Source: Helochares maculicollis (lineage: Eukaryota > Arthropoda > Insecta > Coleoptera > Hydrophilidae). From it: DNA of 50,807 nucleotides. Within the stretch, counting starts at the first letter, position 1; the number at the start of each line of letters is the position of its first letter. Shown piece after piece: positions 38,201 to 50,790 of this stretch. The translations under genes were made by a program, and so were the position numbers. Location of the stretch: NCBI GenBank assembly GCA_033557835.1, contig JAWQRO010000176.1, forward strand, positions 1-50,807. Reading direction: 5' to 3'. The notes beneath the pieces were generated by a model that did not search any database, had not been told where the DNA came from, and worked only from the letters and a program-made list of their open reading frames with translations.

Positions 38201-41200
38201 CCGATCATGTTAAATATTTGTATCTGCGAGTTTTTTTGTGATAATTAAGATGTATAGGAAATCTCAATCGGATAGCTTAATTTTAAAGACTACTTTACTT
38301 GAAAAAATTTAAAAACTGTGTAGGTAAACGGGTACTTCCGGTGGTCCTACATGTCTCAAAAGTTGATACAGATGTAAGTTTTTGCGATAATAGCCGTATA
38401 CCTAATTTCATTGCTCCACCTCAAACGATCTGACCGCTATCGTGTTTACATACACACACAGAGAGACAACATGCCAAAAATGGTCAAAATGTATTCAGGG
38501 GCACTCAAAACGTGGAGATCCGTCAAAATCTCGAAGTCGAATTTTTTCATGATCCCAATACCTTCCTTTTACTATACTTCGTATAGTAATACGGGAATGT
38601 AAAATGCGATTCATTGCAAAGGAAAACATCTGGAGACTTCTTAGTGTAAAATCTGAATGTTACTTTACTGTGCATCATCAATCTTGATATTTTATCAGAA
38701 TTTTTAATTTGAATAATTATTTAATACCATCAACAATATAGCAATATTCCTTACAGAACTTCTAGTAGTCTAATCGTGCTCAAGTTTTTCATAAGCAAGT
38801 TGTTTTCGTTCTAAAATCATTCAATATTGAAGAAAATCCACAAGATTCCAAATGGAGCATTGCAAGAAACAATTATGAATTGTTAAAACTTCCAAACGGA
38901 AGATTTGAAGCAGAAAATCGAAATGACAGATAAATTTTTAATGACCTGGCACCTAGAGTCCTGTAAAAATTGACGCGACTTACGAAAGGAAACCGCGGAC
39001 GCGGTTTTGGAAAATAAACAGTTTTTAGACCCGTCTGTCGTTCTTTTAATGCGGTTTACTTAAGATGTTTGTTGAAGGATAAGGTACAAGTTGCATGCGT
39101 ACTTTTTTTCCGAGTCGCTGTTTACAGTTTTTTTTAAATCAACACGCACTTTAAAACATGGGAGATATAAATACCCCAGGCAAAATAAACTTGAAATATC
39201 ACGCCTATTATTAAAAGATTTTGGCGTGCTGCCTCTGTTTTCCCAAACGTCCGTTTATTTTCTGCCCGGCATCAATTTTTGGCTCATCTACTAACCTGCA
39301 ATTAAAAATAAATGATTTGCTGCAATTTTACGGTCGTGCTGCAATTTTGCGTCGGTGCAGTAATTTTTACGTAATTAACCTTGTTTGTAATATCTTTTCA
39401 GCAGGTTTAATGCACATATGGCTACTTAAACAGAAATAGACAGGCATAAAACAGATTGTAATTTAATGGTATGACAAATGTTTAGGCCGTCATTAACTTA
39501 GAATGATTCACTAGTCTATTTTCTATGGTCTGTCACATCAAGACTTAACGAGTTTATGACCTAGGACGTATTGTTATTATTGTGACAATACCTGGCTTGA
39601 TGCTTTTTTTATTTCTTATGTTTATTTTCTGACAGTGGCCGATTGCTTTCTCGAGTGTTATCTTACTTGAAATTTTGTTAATGTCTTAAAACTGCGTTTA
39701 AGCAAATATTATCAGTAATATGTGCTAAAACGGATATGGACAAACCACACCTCGTATAATTTTACACACAAACCTATAGTCTATGTTTGTTTTCATAGCA
39801 ACAAAGTAGTATAAATTTTAATCTATGGACCTAAAACAAAGTGTACTGACTAACTGATTGACTCACCTACGCCCTATTTAAACGGTTGAATCGAGGAGAG
39901 AGGAATTTTCTAGAAATATTTCCTTAATGGTGTTGCGAATATATCTAGTTAAAAAATTGGAAATTATGAAAATAAGAATATCGGCGTGTAGGTACTCTCT
40001 TAAAACTAATGAGGCCCCTTATTTTGCCAATTTGGAATGAAACAGGAAAATTAAATTTAAGAAAAGTGAATGGATCATTTAAAAGGACTGACAATATTGA
40101 TATTCGGTTATTTCTAATAGTAATTATTCTTATTCATACTATAGCTCACAGTATGATAATTGGGATTGATGAGAACAAGACATTACTAGAAAATTCTTAA
40201 CAATCAAAAAAATATTAGCTAGTTGTTAGTTGAGCAAGCGCTGTCTATCTCTTTGAGTGTTATCTTTTCCTTTTTATAGGTTTAGATTTCCAGGTTTTCA
40301 TTCTGTTTGTCATAATATTTTGTTTAAATGCTCATATTTTATTTTATCTTTGTTGATTTGCAGCCTCTATTTTGATTCTTCCTCAATGAATTGTGTCGTT
40401 GCTCTTCTTCGTTCCTTTTGGCAGGTTGCTATCATCACCAGATCATCTGCATGTACCAGACATTGACAATTTGTGTGTACTGCCCCGTGCTTGTCGATTG
40501 ATTTTATTGTTTCTTATCGCTGCCTCTCATTCCAGGTTAAGTAGCAATGTGAATAATAGATTTTATTGTCTAGCCCTCTTTTATTTTCAAATTTACGGGT
40601 TTTGCGATTCTCATTTCTAACCGTTTATAGTTTGTTCTAAGGTCCTTTGTACTAGTTTAACGAGTGTTCTAGGCATATTCAATCCATCCAATACTTTTAA
40701 GATATTCTTTCGGTCTATTGAATTGTTGCATTGAAATCGATAAAAACCATATGTGTTGGCACACCATACTCGCACATTTGGTTTAGAATTTGCTTTAACA
40801 GGAAGATTTGGCCTAACGTAGACCTGTTTTTGCGAAATCTGCACTGATATTCTTCTACTGGGTTCCATGCCAATTTCTCAAGCTTTTATAAGTGCTTTGG
40901 CCAATATTTTGAATGTTACACGATACTACAGCTTTTCATAATTTTTCAGACATTCTCCCTTGGTCCATTATGTTTCCTATTTACTTTCTAAATTTCCTTT
41001 TCAGTGCTTTTCGTCAATATGTTTTCAGCCAGTTTTCTACCGATAATTTTGTTGTATTTGAAGATTTCCTTCATTTCGCTTATTTGCTCCTCTGTGATTG
41101 TAATTTCTTCTTCGGAGTTTGTGCCGTCATCTGTTTGTCTTTCTTGTTCCAATATATTATTTTGTATTGCCCCGTAGTTCAGTAATTTTGTGAGAAAGAT

Positions 41201-43879
41201 GTCATCTATATATTTGAAGTAGAAAGAAAGACTGGAAATGTTTGTAAAACATTCATTCAGTTATTTCATTGCTAAGTTGATTGTTAAAGCTGCTATCAGT
41301 GATCCCATGGGACAATATATTGCTTCAATATTAAGAAAAATAAAAAATTAATTTTGTTTGTTTATATATTGCTCTCGATTTTAAGTATCTTGTTAATTTA
41401 TTTATATCAATAAGTCCAAATGGTCTAAATTGTTTATTTACTTTTAGTACGGTAGTTTTGCTATGAGATTGTTTTTGATATCAGCTTTTATCTATAAATT
41501 GTTTCATCTTTCTATTAGATTGTTGCTTTTCGTTTCATTCTTTTGGTAGAACTTTTTAATAGTTTTTGTATATTATTCTGTTTTGTAAGTATTTTCCTAC
41601 TTTTCCTATATATTTTGTTATAACTAATAATACAACAATTTTCTCCCATTTAAATAGCAAATACTTTGGTGATAATATTATCAGGGATTATCTATTTTGA
41701 AGTGTTGAGTTTCTTTGTAAATTTTGTCACAAAATTGAATTTTATTTTATTTGACTTTGTCTCTTCATAGTTATTTATAGATTGCATATTATTTATTAAC
41801 AATTTTTATGTTTATTTATCACATAGATTATTGATTATTCTGTTTTTATTCCGTAGAAAATATTAAATAGTAGTAACATAATTGTATTGGTGGATATTCT
41901 AAAATTCACGCAAGCCAAACTGATTTGTATTATTTAAACCACATCGTTTTGTATGTACTTTACCTCTTTGACATAAACTCTTCAAATGTTGAGGTAACAG
42001 CCTATGGCAAATAAGAGTGAACCACTCTCACGATCAATGCCTTATGTCATTCCTAGTAACACAAGAGTTTCCATGAATGATTATTCAAGCTTCTCATGGC
42101 TATCTTGTCAGTTGTCCTCAATCAAACTCCGCAGCCGCCTGACAATTTTTCAAAACTTTTTACAAAACCAGTGATTTGGGTTCTTATTTCTCGCCGATTG
42201 AGCAGATTTTGAAATTTGATGTCGCCATAGGTTGGTCTCCCACGCGCGCATTGGCAGTCCACAGGATTTAGAACGAAAAGTACGTTACGTCCGGCAGAAA
42301 CAAACCTGACACACTTTTGCAAAAGTCGAACGCCATATGAATTGAAAACGTCGGACACATTAGAAGGTGCAATAATATATGGAATGACTATTTATAGTAA
42401 CAGGAGCCTCGGCGGCTGCCTACACAATTAGTTTAGAATTGAACGCCCGAGTCAGACTCCATTTAGGCATCAGACACTCGCATAACTATCAACAAACATA
42501 ACGATAAATAAATAAATATTACAAGATTGCTTTGAGGGCGTCCTTGGAGCTGGTGCGTAAGATTAAGAATTCATGAATGCATGTGATTGAATGGGATGAT
42601 GGAAATGAAGTGCGTGGAAACATATTATGACGTGTGATTAGATTAATTGCAATATAGAGAAATGGGAGAGATTTGAAGAATGTTGCGTTGTGCCAAATTG
42701 CAGTTAAACAGTGGAAATTGCAGAAGGGGGCGTTACTCAACATTCCGATTGTATATAAATTAAAGCCATCAAGCATGCCATGCTCGGTCAATTAATTTGA
42801 TTGGTTAGATTTTACAAATTGACGTCAAGGTTCTTAAAAGAGCGCATCTTGAAAGCCAATCGACCTACAAAAAATGTTTTGAATTCGAAATGTAAATCCA
42901 AGATTTTCGCTTAGTAGCAGCGTTTTAGGGATGGGTCTGCCGCAACTGCTAATTTTAGTGCGAAAATGTACAGAGTCCCCCTGGGACAATATTTAATCAG
43001 GCTAATAGCGTTTTATAATTTAAACATATCAAATCTCGTCAAGGTCGGGCGATGCGACATTTAAAATTAACTGGAAAATTAAAAACGAACGCGCAAAAGC
43101 GATGATTATAACTGATTATTCGCGAAATTTAGGAAATAAATCAGCCAAACCGCAATTTATGACTAAAGTGCATTGTCGCTTAGGCGTTTTGTATTAATTC
43201 TATACAAATATTACAATCCTATTATGATTTAACAGGAAAACTACGATTTACACGGGAAACTTACATCCTGTTTCCTCATGTAAATTTATTGCTAATCATA
43301 CGCAAGATAAAACGTATTTGCTCAAGATGGCATTAGAAAAACCTCGTGCCTAAATGACGCATTTGCTTGTTTTAATATCACAATTGTGTGAAACCAGGCC
43401 ATTTTCTTAAGAGGTGTCCAGAATCTTTGGCATTTAAATGACGCTAATTTATGCTAATTGGAACGTTTGCAATCGCCATAAGTTGATAAAAATTCCCTTG
43501 AATACAATACCCAAACAATAATATAAATTATACGAATTTTAAACATAGTTATATTGAAATTCATGCGGTAGCAATTGTCTTTCTGTCTTATTCATTAATT
43601 AGTATTATTAATAGTGCATGTGTTCTCAAGGTCCTTACAAACAGGAAAAATCCAAATAAGGGGTTGTTCAAGCGAGGGAAATCTTTATTGCGGTATGAAA
43701 GTTAAAAACGGGAAAGTTTTATAGTGAAGATACGAACCTAGGTCCTCCACCAATCTGAGCATAACACCTCCGACGTGAAGGTCCCCTTTTACCCTGATAA
43801 GTCTTTCTGTTTGCAAATCTGTGACATAAACTCGTAAATCCCACGATCCGTCACCTATTAATTGCCCGTTTGACATCAT
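32288..43879 (-). CDS. Fit1: Kindlin / fermitin family homologue
   Basis: Four exons with matching phases: 43879..43738 (phase 1), 37234..36339 (phase 0), 36235..36045 (phase 2) and 33176..32288. They encode 705 residues (human kindlin-2 has 680). Exon 1 and the start of exon 2 form the F0 lobe (GSWDLRVYVTDLQTE, HVGGVMLRLVEDLE, then ISIDWSDHALWWPDRN). F1 follows with a long Ser/Pro-rich loop (about residues 130-230). F2 begins at LVEKARMNVAWLDSSLSIME and is split by a PH domain (about 412-512: CEVTPDVNISQNKYGIKLEV). F3 ends VVHEFIGGYIFLS ... LTGGWS. Kindlins bind integrin-beta tails and, with talin, activate integrins at muscle attachment and adhesion sites. The large first intron (6.5 kb) and the third (2.9 kb) hold transposon relics. 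Which of the fly Fit1/Fit2 pair is nearer cannot be judged here. Confidence 0.9.
33588..34890 (+). mobile_element. Internally deleted piggyBac-like element in kindlin intron 3
   Basis: A TTAA at 33588-33591 is followed by CCCTTCACTGAC, the expected left end of a piggyBac element. An acidic start lies near 33903 (NNSDKEMEDALDSEEE). After a large gap, the transposase continues with DNYFSSPALLERKIN, VGPTSMKLKREDN and VICWKDKRNDYLLTNMHSPP, and ends with a Cys-rich domain (CPSKCKQRHCQVCSLKDKH ... CGVRLCVADSFKKCQ). Stops and the missing core make it inactive. No right end with AGGGTTAA was found. Confidence 0.82.
34900..36044. other. Kindlin intron 3, right part
   Basis: AT-rich intron sequence. 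It contains one copy of the short 'gggaacgttaaatggagaca' motif at 35345-35370 (see repeats). No gene seen. Confidence 0.5.
35345..35370 (+). repeat. Short shared motif, copy B
   Basis: Like gggaatgttgagtggagaca, also at 27411-27434 (plus) and 37679-37703 (minus). Probably a transposon end. Confidence 0.5.
37679..37703 (-). repeat. Short shared motif, copy C
   Basis: Reverse complement of gggaatgttgagtggagaca, next to 'cccgtataaa'. Matches the copy at 27411-27434 almost base for base. Confidence 0.55.
38030..38600 (+). repeat. Dispersed repeat family, longest copy, with internal tandem units
   Basis: Begins with three units of about 140 bp, each carrying acttccgg (38053-38060, 38189-38196, 38334-38341). 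Then follows the shared core with 'gtttacatacacacacagag', 'gggcactcaaaacgtggaga' and 'actatacttcgtatagtaat' ending in 'acgggaatgtaaa'. No protein frame of note, so it looks non-autonomous. It lies in kindlin intron 1. Confidence 0.7.
38601..40239. other. Kindlin intron 1, middle part
   Basis: Mixed AT-rich sequence with a patch near 38950-39060 holding 'ccgcggacgcgg', unusual in this background. Small open frames (39091-39439, 40009-40200) have no recognisable content. Confidence 0.4.
40240..41200 (-). mobile_element. Non-LTR retrotransposon reverse transcriptase relic
   Basis: On the minus strand, broken frames give EYQCRFRKNRSTLGQIFLLK, then VPTHMVFIDFNA (the first catalytic Asp block, normally FIDFKxAFD). 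Further on is HADDLVMIATCQKERRRA, a changed (Y/F)ADD box at the polymerase centre. Upstream frames (DGTNSEEEITITEEQISEMK) fit the region before the RT palm. Many stops and shifts show it is dead. It lies in kindlin intron 1. Confidence 0.78.
41201..42121. other. AT-rich part of kindlin intron 1
   Basis: T-rich on the plus strand. May include more of the retrotransposon body, but no protein block could be read with confidence. Confidence 0.35.
42122..43684. other. Higher-GC part of kindlin intron 1
   Basis: Base composition rises (CG-containing words, 'cacgcgcgc', 'gcgcaaaagcgatg') compared with its surroundings. A clean 78-codon frame lies at 42122-42358 on the minus strand. Close to the first coding exon, this part could hold enhancers; nothing proves it. 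Confidence 0.35.
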
Positions 43880-44440
43880 CTTGAGGTCTGTAGGAAGTCC
43901 AGGTTTACATTAAAACGAAAAACGAGCAGGAAATCGCCACTCGAAGTCCCTTATGTTCACTCCCTAACCACACTTCGGCGTCGGGTTATATCACAAAACT
44001 CGTGTTTAAACTCACGTAATATTTAATAATAATTCCATTTGCAACTTCCTATCGCACGCCCTTACACTGCTTTCTCAATTGCAAATGCGCAAGATCCGAA
44101 AATATTTATTTTCGTCGCGCATACACAGCTTTATTAAGGTCAGCCTTGCTACACCATTTCCTTTAAGGTGTGCACACACTTTATCGGTTTTCCTAACCGA
44201 TTCTGATAAATAGCGTTGCTTAGGCGCTCGTTTAACGAGCTGCTTCGGTCGATCTTAGTGTGTGTTTACCTTTAGATGAAGGGGCTTTCATTATTCTGCC
44301 TTGCGTGAGGCGCCATCTATATTTCCTGTGGGCGGGATGTGTGGAAAATAAAGATGGAGCTCCTCTTCTTCTTCTTAAATTCATGGACTTCTGACGGGTG
44401 TGTTAGACATTCATCTTTGATGTTTTAATTTGTAGGCAAT
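43880..44440. promoter_or_regulatory. Probable kindlin 5' region
   Basis: The minus-strand sequence just before the ATG contains 'cttcctacag', which could be an acceptor of a leader intron. Further up, 44100-44350 is GC-richer, as in promoter regions. Transcription start not fixed. Confidence 0.35.
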
Positions 44441-44449
44441 CTTTAATGG

Positions 44450-46330
44450 TTTAACTAGGTGTATCTAAGGACGAGCTATATAGGAATTTGCTATTTAATA
44501 CACTTGAATTTAAGAATCCAAAAAACATCAGCAAAGCATAGACCAGAAAACAAAAGTCAAACTCAATATCATGCTCATGCTTAAACAGATTATGATTTTT
44601 TCTCAAAATCAGTGTGCCTCGGAATATCAGCAATATTGTTAAACCTGCTTGTAAATAATAATAAGGGATAGTTCAATCAAATTTGTTCCGTAGTTCCTAC
44701 CTTCCCACATTCGCAATGTTAGGAGAAAGCCATATGAATTTTATAACATGAGATGCACTATAATTATTACATCGGATCTTATTTAATAAAATAATCTTTT
44801 CTATCTTAGACACAGAAAAACTTGAACTAAGGCAAGATTCTAAGTTTATCGATAAAGGATCTATACCAATCGCCTTTAAATTTAAGGGCATCTAGCCCCA
44901 AACGCTTCCACTTGAACCAGACCTCCTTTTTGAGAATCAGAAAAAGATCGAATTCGATATGTTTATGGTTCAAAGGAGGGGCCACGGATCTTCTCCTCAA
45001 TAAATTCATCTGCTATCTCACTACCTTTAATATCCTGGCTAAAAGGGAATCCAATCAATTCTAATATGCGATTTGAAGTTGAAAATGACACTCTTAATGA
45101 TCAACTCTATGTAACAGAATTTTCGATAAATTTCAGTCTTTTGGATTCTATGAATCGAGTAGGAATAACAAACTTATCATACGAATCATTCTTATAGTAA
45201 TTTAACGCATAGAAAATAATTGTAAGCTCATCTGATGAGCAGGAGAATTCAGAGGGATACTAGAAAATAGCCGAAGCTCCTTTGTGGGACAGTGGATTCC
45301 AAAACCAATTGTTCCATCAGAAGTCTTTAAGGCATTTGTATAATACAAGCAGAATCCTAGGCACTTCTAATAATACCCTAAAGTTAAAGCGGACATTCAT
45401 CTCAAAGGAATCACAATTTCATTATCTATATCATCTACAAAGTTACTACCTCTCAATTAATAACTCTACATAGCCGTATAACAAGGTCAATGCGGAAGGT
45501 TCAGGAGACTAGCAATATAATTTCAGTGAATGCAATAGACCTTAAGAATCATGGAGGAACTTCTTCGATTCCAGTAGCTATACGCTTATGCTTCTGATGG
45601 ATTTTCTACAAACTATTAATAATGGCATAAGCCATAAGCATTCTTACAAAATGAATTTACCAGCTAGAAACAATCCCCTATGAAATACATTAGTCAGACC
45701 CATCCCTAAGAGCATAACCAAATAAGTTAATCTCATGTAAGTCAACTTTCAACAAATTTCAGAACACTAGATCGCATCCAAACCAATGAAGGATCACAAT
45801 AAAGCCATAGTAGTTCTTAACTGAATCCTCTACAATTTTTCCCTCCACCTGAGCTTGAGAGTACCACCCTCAGGTCAATCACAGTTATTCTCCATTCTGT
45901 ATGTTCCTCGTCATAAAAACATATCATTCACAGGAGTCAGAATCTACAACATCTTTGAAACATTCAAGCCGCCAACTTTGTAATATTCATGGTCAAATCC
46001 AATTCATCCATTCAGGACTTAAAAACCTTCAGGCCCTCATTCATCACAGACACCAACCTATCCAACCCTCAACTAGATAAAAGGAGAGCAGTATCATGTC
46101 CGTATCCAATCGTTTTTATATTTAATGATCTCAACCAGTCGTTAATAAATTCAAGATAAATGTTAAACAGGAAAATAGTGGAAAACAATAGTGCGAAACA
46201 CTTAACGAGTAGATCCTAAGATCGAAAGATTATCCAAAGCTGGAGCCTTAAACCAGATTTTTCTATTCAGTAGATGAGTGATGTAATTAACATAAATGTT
46301 CCCATCTTGCCATTTTATCGATACATGTAA
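44450..46330 (-). mobile_element. Degenerate non-LTR retrotransposon, jockey-like
   Basis: Minus-strand translation near 46030-46130 gives KTIGYGHDTALLLSS and LVSVMNEGLKVFKS, then MDELDLTMNITK. This is the (Y)ADD box and following helix of jockey/I-type reverse transcriptases, with YADD changed to YGHD. Lower coordinates should hold the C-terminal part, but many stops blur it. Borders are approximate. Confidence 0.6.
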
Positions 46331-46439
46331 ACAGTAATGAGATTTCCTTTTCCACTAGATTATTACTATACGCTCAGTTGAGACACTCTCGATTACTAAG
46401 TAATACTAAAACAGAAATTGAACCGAATGTGCTGTAATT

Positions 46440-46700
46440 TTACATTACTATATGAAGTATGGTAAAGGGAAGGTTTTCACATCATTACAAAAATTTACCT
46501 TTTGATTTATATGAATCTCTGTGTTTTGAATGCCTTCGAATCTGTTTTTATAATTTTTGCCATTTTGTCTGTGTGTATGTAAACATACCAGTCAGACTGT
46601 TTAAGGTGGAGTGATAAAATATGACATTCGGCGAATATTGCAAAAATCATACATCTATATCAACTTTTAAGACATGTAAGACTACCAGAAGAGCCTGTTT
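46440..46700 (-). repeat. Dispersed repeat family, copy 4
   Basis: Its reverse complement shares 'gtttacatacacacagac', 'gattcgaaggcattcaaaac' and 'ccatacttcatatagta' in the same order as the copy at 38.4-38.6 kb. It also shares the 'gcgataatagccgtatac'-like region on its other side. Confidence 0.65.
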
Positions 46701-49038
46701 ATTTACAAACTATTTCAATTTTTTCACATTAACTAGGTGTTTAAAAGAACCTATTGACTTAATGGCACATAAAAGATGCTAAAAAAGCTTATATATGAAG
46801 TTTAAAACTATACAAACCACTAAAAACAGTATTTTAATAAATTTTGTTACAAAAATTGCAAAATGAGATTTTGGGCTGGGACGCTGCAGATACAATTATC
46901 AGCATAAAGAACGCACTTATGCTTACTTTCATCTCAAGCTAAAAATGTACAAAAATGCTCAACAATGAAAAATGTCATCATGTAATAATAAGAAAATAAC
47001 ATACATAAAATTTAAGTAGAGCCAATAACTCAACAGTCAAGTTGCCAGTCTCCTCCGATTTCATATCCAGTCTACGAAGTTTACGTTTTTTTACTGCAAT
47101 TGATTTTAATCCTATTTTCAATTTTCACGAGAATAAAATAAATGTGATACTCAGTTGTATACTTAGGAAAAATTACATTTTGTTATAAAAATATAAATAT
47201 TACATTTGAATCAATATGTAGTACTCGAGTGTGGAAGCTACAAAAAACATGATTTTACAGCTTTGGAAAACAAAAAAATCTGTCCTTAATATCAGCACAA
47301 AAAGATTGGAAATCCATAAAATCCTACAATAGCAGACAACTGGTATTTGAAAACCATAAAACTTTGAGTAGAAATCCCCCAAAAATACAATTTTATGAAA
47401 AACAGGAAATTAGTGATGATATCCATATCACAACAATAATGTACCTGAAAATTATTTACAAAATTTAAAGTCAAAACAACTGTCTTTTGTGATTGCCACT
47501 AGCTTAAGCCATACTTCCAAACAGTCTCATTAATTTTTACAAAAAAACTGTAAACACATAAAAATGAGCTACATTTTGAAACCTGTTAGCAAAATTCTTT
47601 AAAGTAACATGAGTTAGCAACCATAGCAAATCATTTTAACAAATGATTACTTTGATCAATACATTTAAACTTTAACAATGTCCAGCCAGAATTCCACGAT
47701 TGAACTTAGAAGTTTACTCTCTAAGGAAACTAAATAGTGTCAACCATGCAGATTTAAATCAATTTGTACATCTCAAAAATATGACCAATAAAATTTAGTA
47801 GCATCCTGTAAAAAACGGTTGCTTCTCGTTGATCTGAAAACAATAAAAAATTGAACAATAAAACGAGATCAACTCCCATACCAGAACATTTTATTAACAA
47901 CTAGCATATCATACAAAAACTTTACAAGATATCTCTCCAATTATAGCACTTTTTTGATATAAGTAATAGTTTATAATACACATTATAGCTTATGCCAGTT
48001 ATTAATTTCGTCGATGGTTCTTTAAACATCTAGAAAATTTCTTGAAATACCGTTCGAGGACCATGCATCCTCCCCATCTTCGATCAAAAAGAGCCCCACG
48101 GAAAACAACATTACTTCAATCGTGTTTGATTACTCAACATTTTCGCTCTCGTTCTTTCAGTAATAATCTTATGCAGTAATATTTAACCTATCTAAACCTA
48201 AATTTATTACATTTCAAATCTACATTAATTTGGGTCTTTATTTGCCGGCGCCGCTTGGCTATAACACAGAAAATTAGGTGAAGAGAGACGCCGGCAGATA
48301 CAGTTCATCTTAAAAAAAATACTCCAATCATCCATCTACATCATTCGTTGAAGTATAATAAAAACCAACATTATACTCGGTTTGATTCAATCACTTAGGA
48401 TAGTTTGTTCAACCCGTGAAATTGGCGACTGACTGATGCGCAGTTTTTCTTCAGTTTTACGTCTTCGTCTTCAAAAAGTCAACAAACAAAAAAAATCGAG
48501 ATATAAATCTATCTTAATATCACTTTATGTACACAATTGTACATTTCAATTTTTTTTAATATTATTTATAATAATAATAGTCAACTTAACATTATCGTCT
48601 ACTACCTAAATAGTGCAAAAAACTGCGACCTCTCTAAAAAAGCTTAAAAAACATAATTATTTAAAAGAAATCCCATCTTTAATTGGAATTTTATTATATA
48701 TATTACATAGTCAAAATAGTATTTTATTATGCACATTTTACGGTATTTTACACGCTTTTTCATTTTGATAAAACTCGACTTATTGTTTTTTTTTTAGATT
48801 TTTTTAATATATATATAGAAATTGAACAAACTATGCTATAATAAGATATTTTTTTATTTTTTGTATGTTTTTAATTGTCCCATATAAATTATAAACAAAA
48901 GGAGTTACAAACACTTGCTGCGTTTTTAAAACCATATGTAACAGCAATTACCACCATTTTTTTTATAATTATTATTATGAATTAAAATAAACAGATGAGA
49001 GAATGCAGCAGCTTGTAACTTATCATGAAACAGACATC
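46701..49038. other. Rox8 3' untranslated region and flank
   Basis: AT-rich, no coding frame. On the minus strand it follows the Rox8 stop codon. Many TTTATT words could act as AATAAA signals, so 3'-UTR length cannot be fixed. A GC-rich patch 'ttgccggcgccgc' at about 48243 stands out. Confidence 0.45.
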
Positions 49039-49592
49039 TCACTGTGAGGGATATTTTTGCATGCCGGCGTACATCATTGGTCCATTGGGTTGTTGCACAC
49101 CTTGCGTGGGCCACTGGCCCTGTTGCTGCGGCATCATGCAGTATTGTTGCCCCCCGGCCGCATATTGATACTGTTGGTAGTAGCCCTGCATGTAGCTCTG
49201 AGGGTAGCCTTGAGGGTACCAATAGCATCCTTGACCATAGCCATAAGAATACTGTTGCGCTTGAGCGGTATTCCCCATCCCACTGGCAGAAACGCTGGAT
49301 GCATCGCTCCCTATTCCTCCGTTCTCTTTACCCCAGAAACATTTCACCACCTGTCCATTAATTTCTGTGTTATGAACATTTTCTATGGCGTGAGTGGCAG
49401 ACTCTTTTGTAGCAAAGCGGATAAATGCATAGCCTTTGTCTTTAAACACCCTAATGTCTTGAATTATGCCAAAGGCGGAGAAAGTTTTCTGCATGAGTTC
49501 TTCCGTTATGCCATTAGTGAAGCCCCCACAGTAAACTGTGCAGTTTGTTGGTGAGCTCTGGTTGTATACTTCTTCGAAAGTTGGTTGTTTAC
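49039..49592 (-). CDS. Rox8: TIA-1/Rox8 RNA-binding protein, terminal exon
   Basis: One exon visible, from acceptor CCGCAG (49594-49593) to TGA at 49041-49039; it enters in phase 1 and codes about 184 residues. GKQPTFEEVYNQSSPTNCTV leads into RRM3, with RNP2 VYCGGF and RNP1 KGYAFIRF, followed by EINGQVVKCFWGKE. The rest is a Gln/Tyr/Gly-rich prion-like tail (YSYGYGQGCYWYPQGYPQ). The N-terminal RRM1 and RRM2 exons lie beyond the right edge. TIA-1 family proteins bind U-rich RNA, control splicing and translation and seed stress granules. Fly Rox8 has the same exon content. Confidence 0.88.
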
Positions 49593-50610
49593 CTGCGGAC
49601 AGAGAGCTTATCATTAATTTCTACCCAGATGTTATATGAAAATGAGTCATGTATTGGTACCAATAAACGGGCTCCCGGATAAGGTAAAACAATTCAAAAC
49701 CTTAGTTACCTATGCATAGTACAGTTGACGTCAGATATTTAGTAAAACACAATGATTGAAAATTAAAAATCAGCAATGATTTTACGCATCTAAGTCAAAT
49801 GCTAGCTATCTTTATCGAATACGGTGGATTTTTTCATTATTCAATGATGGAACAAATACTTTGCTGCAATTATTGTGAATATTCTTGCACATGCCTCTGG
49901 AGCATATACTTTGATTTGATAAGGATTTTAATGCCGTGGAATGTAAATTTACTGTTGCATTCACAAAGTTGTAAGATATACTAGATATGGAAAACATTAT
50001 TGTTTGAATCATCCCTGGAAACTAGTGTTCAAACATATCAAAATAAACTAATGTAAATATTATTACGGTCATCATCCAGAAAATTCAGTAAAATAATATT
50101 AAGAGTATTATTCGCACTTGCAGTTACCGCAGCTTTACTTGCGTAAATTTTAGAATCAACATGAATTTTTCTATTCCTTACTTAATATACTTTTTCAGTT
50201 CTAATTGTTTATTAATGATACTGACAAAAAATATAAATAGAAAAACTCTGAAGAAATCTGGTAAAGTATGAAAGACAATACCTACAACTAATAATCTGTA
50301 AGCAACATGGACGCATGTGCCGATTGCTATTTTAATCTTTTGGCTGCATTTACAGAATTCAAATAGAAATTATTATTATTATCATCATCATTTCTCAAAC
50401 CAGAAAAACTCCACAATCTTTGTAAAAATTAATTGACTTATGGATTTTAAGAGAAAGAAATTAGATTATAATAATGACAATGGTTTTTATATTATACTGA
50501 CATTTTATAAGTTGTACAAACTTTGCAACCTGAATAAAATTTACGAAAGTAATAGAACATTAAATTCATAATATATTATTTTAGGAAGAAGTATTACTAT
50601 TACCCCCTCC

Positions 50611-50612
<2 letters not shown>
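49593..50612. other. Rox8 intron (partial)
   Basis: AT-rich sequence upstream of the last Rox8 exon. No RRM2 exon could be found, so the intron probably continues past the window. Confidence 0.55.

Positions 50613-50706
<94 letters not shown>
50613..50706. repeat. (AT)n microsatellite
   Basis: About 94 bp of almost pure AT dinucleotides with a few interruptions (AA, AC). It is followed by a short (ATC)n run. Confidence 0.95.
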
Positions 50707-50790
50707 CATCATCATCATTTGCAGCTATTTCAACCCATATTGCAGGGTGTAGCCTCTTAATTTTTTTTTCTCTCTTTATTTTGTGTGATG
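50707..50790. repeat. Possible retroposon tail next to the microsatellite
   Basis: A '(atc)n' run then 'caacccatattgcagggtgt', a type of sequence often seen at ends of insect retroposons. One copy only in the window. Confidence 0.25.

Noticed and set aside
49044..49554. Long plus-strand frames opposite the Rox8 exon
   Set aside because: Mirror frames of the RRM3 exon, which has clear RNP motifs on the minus strand.
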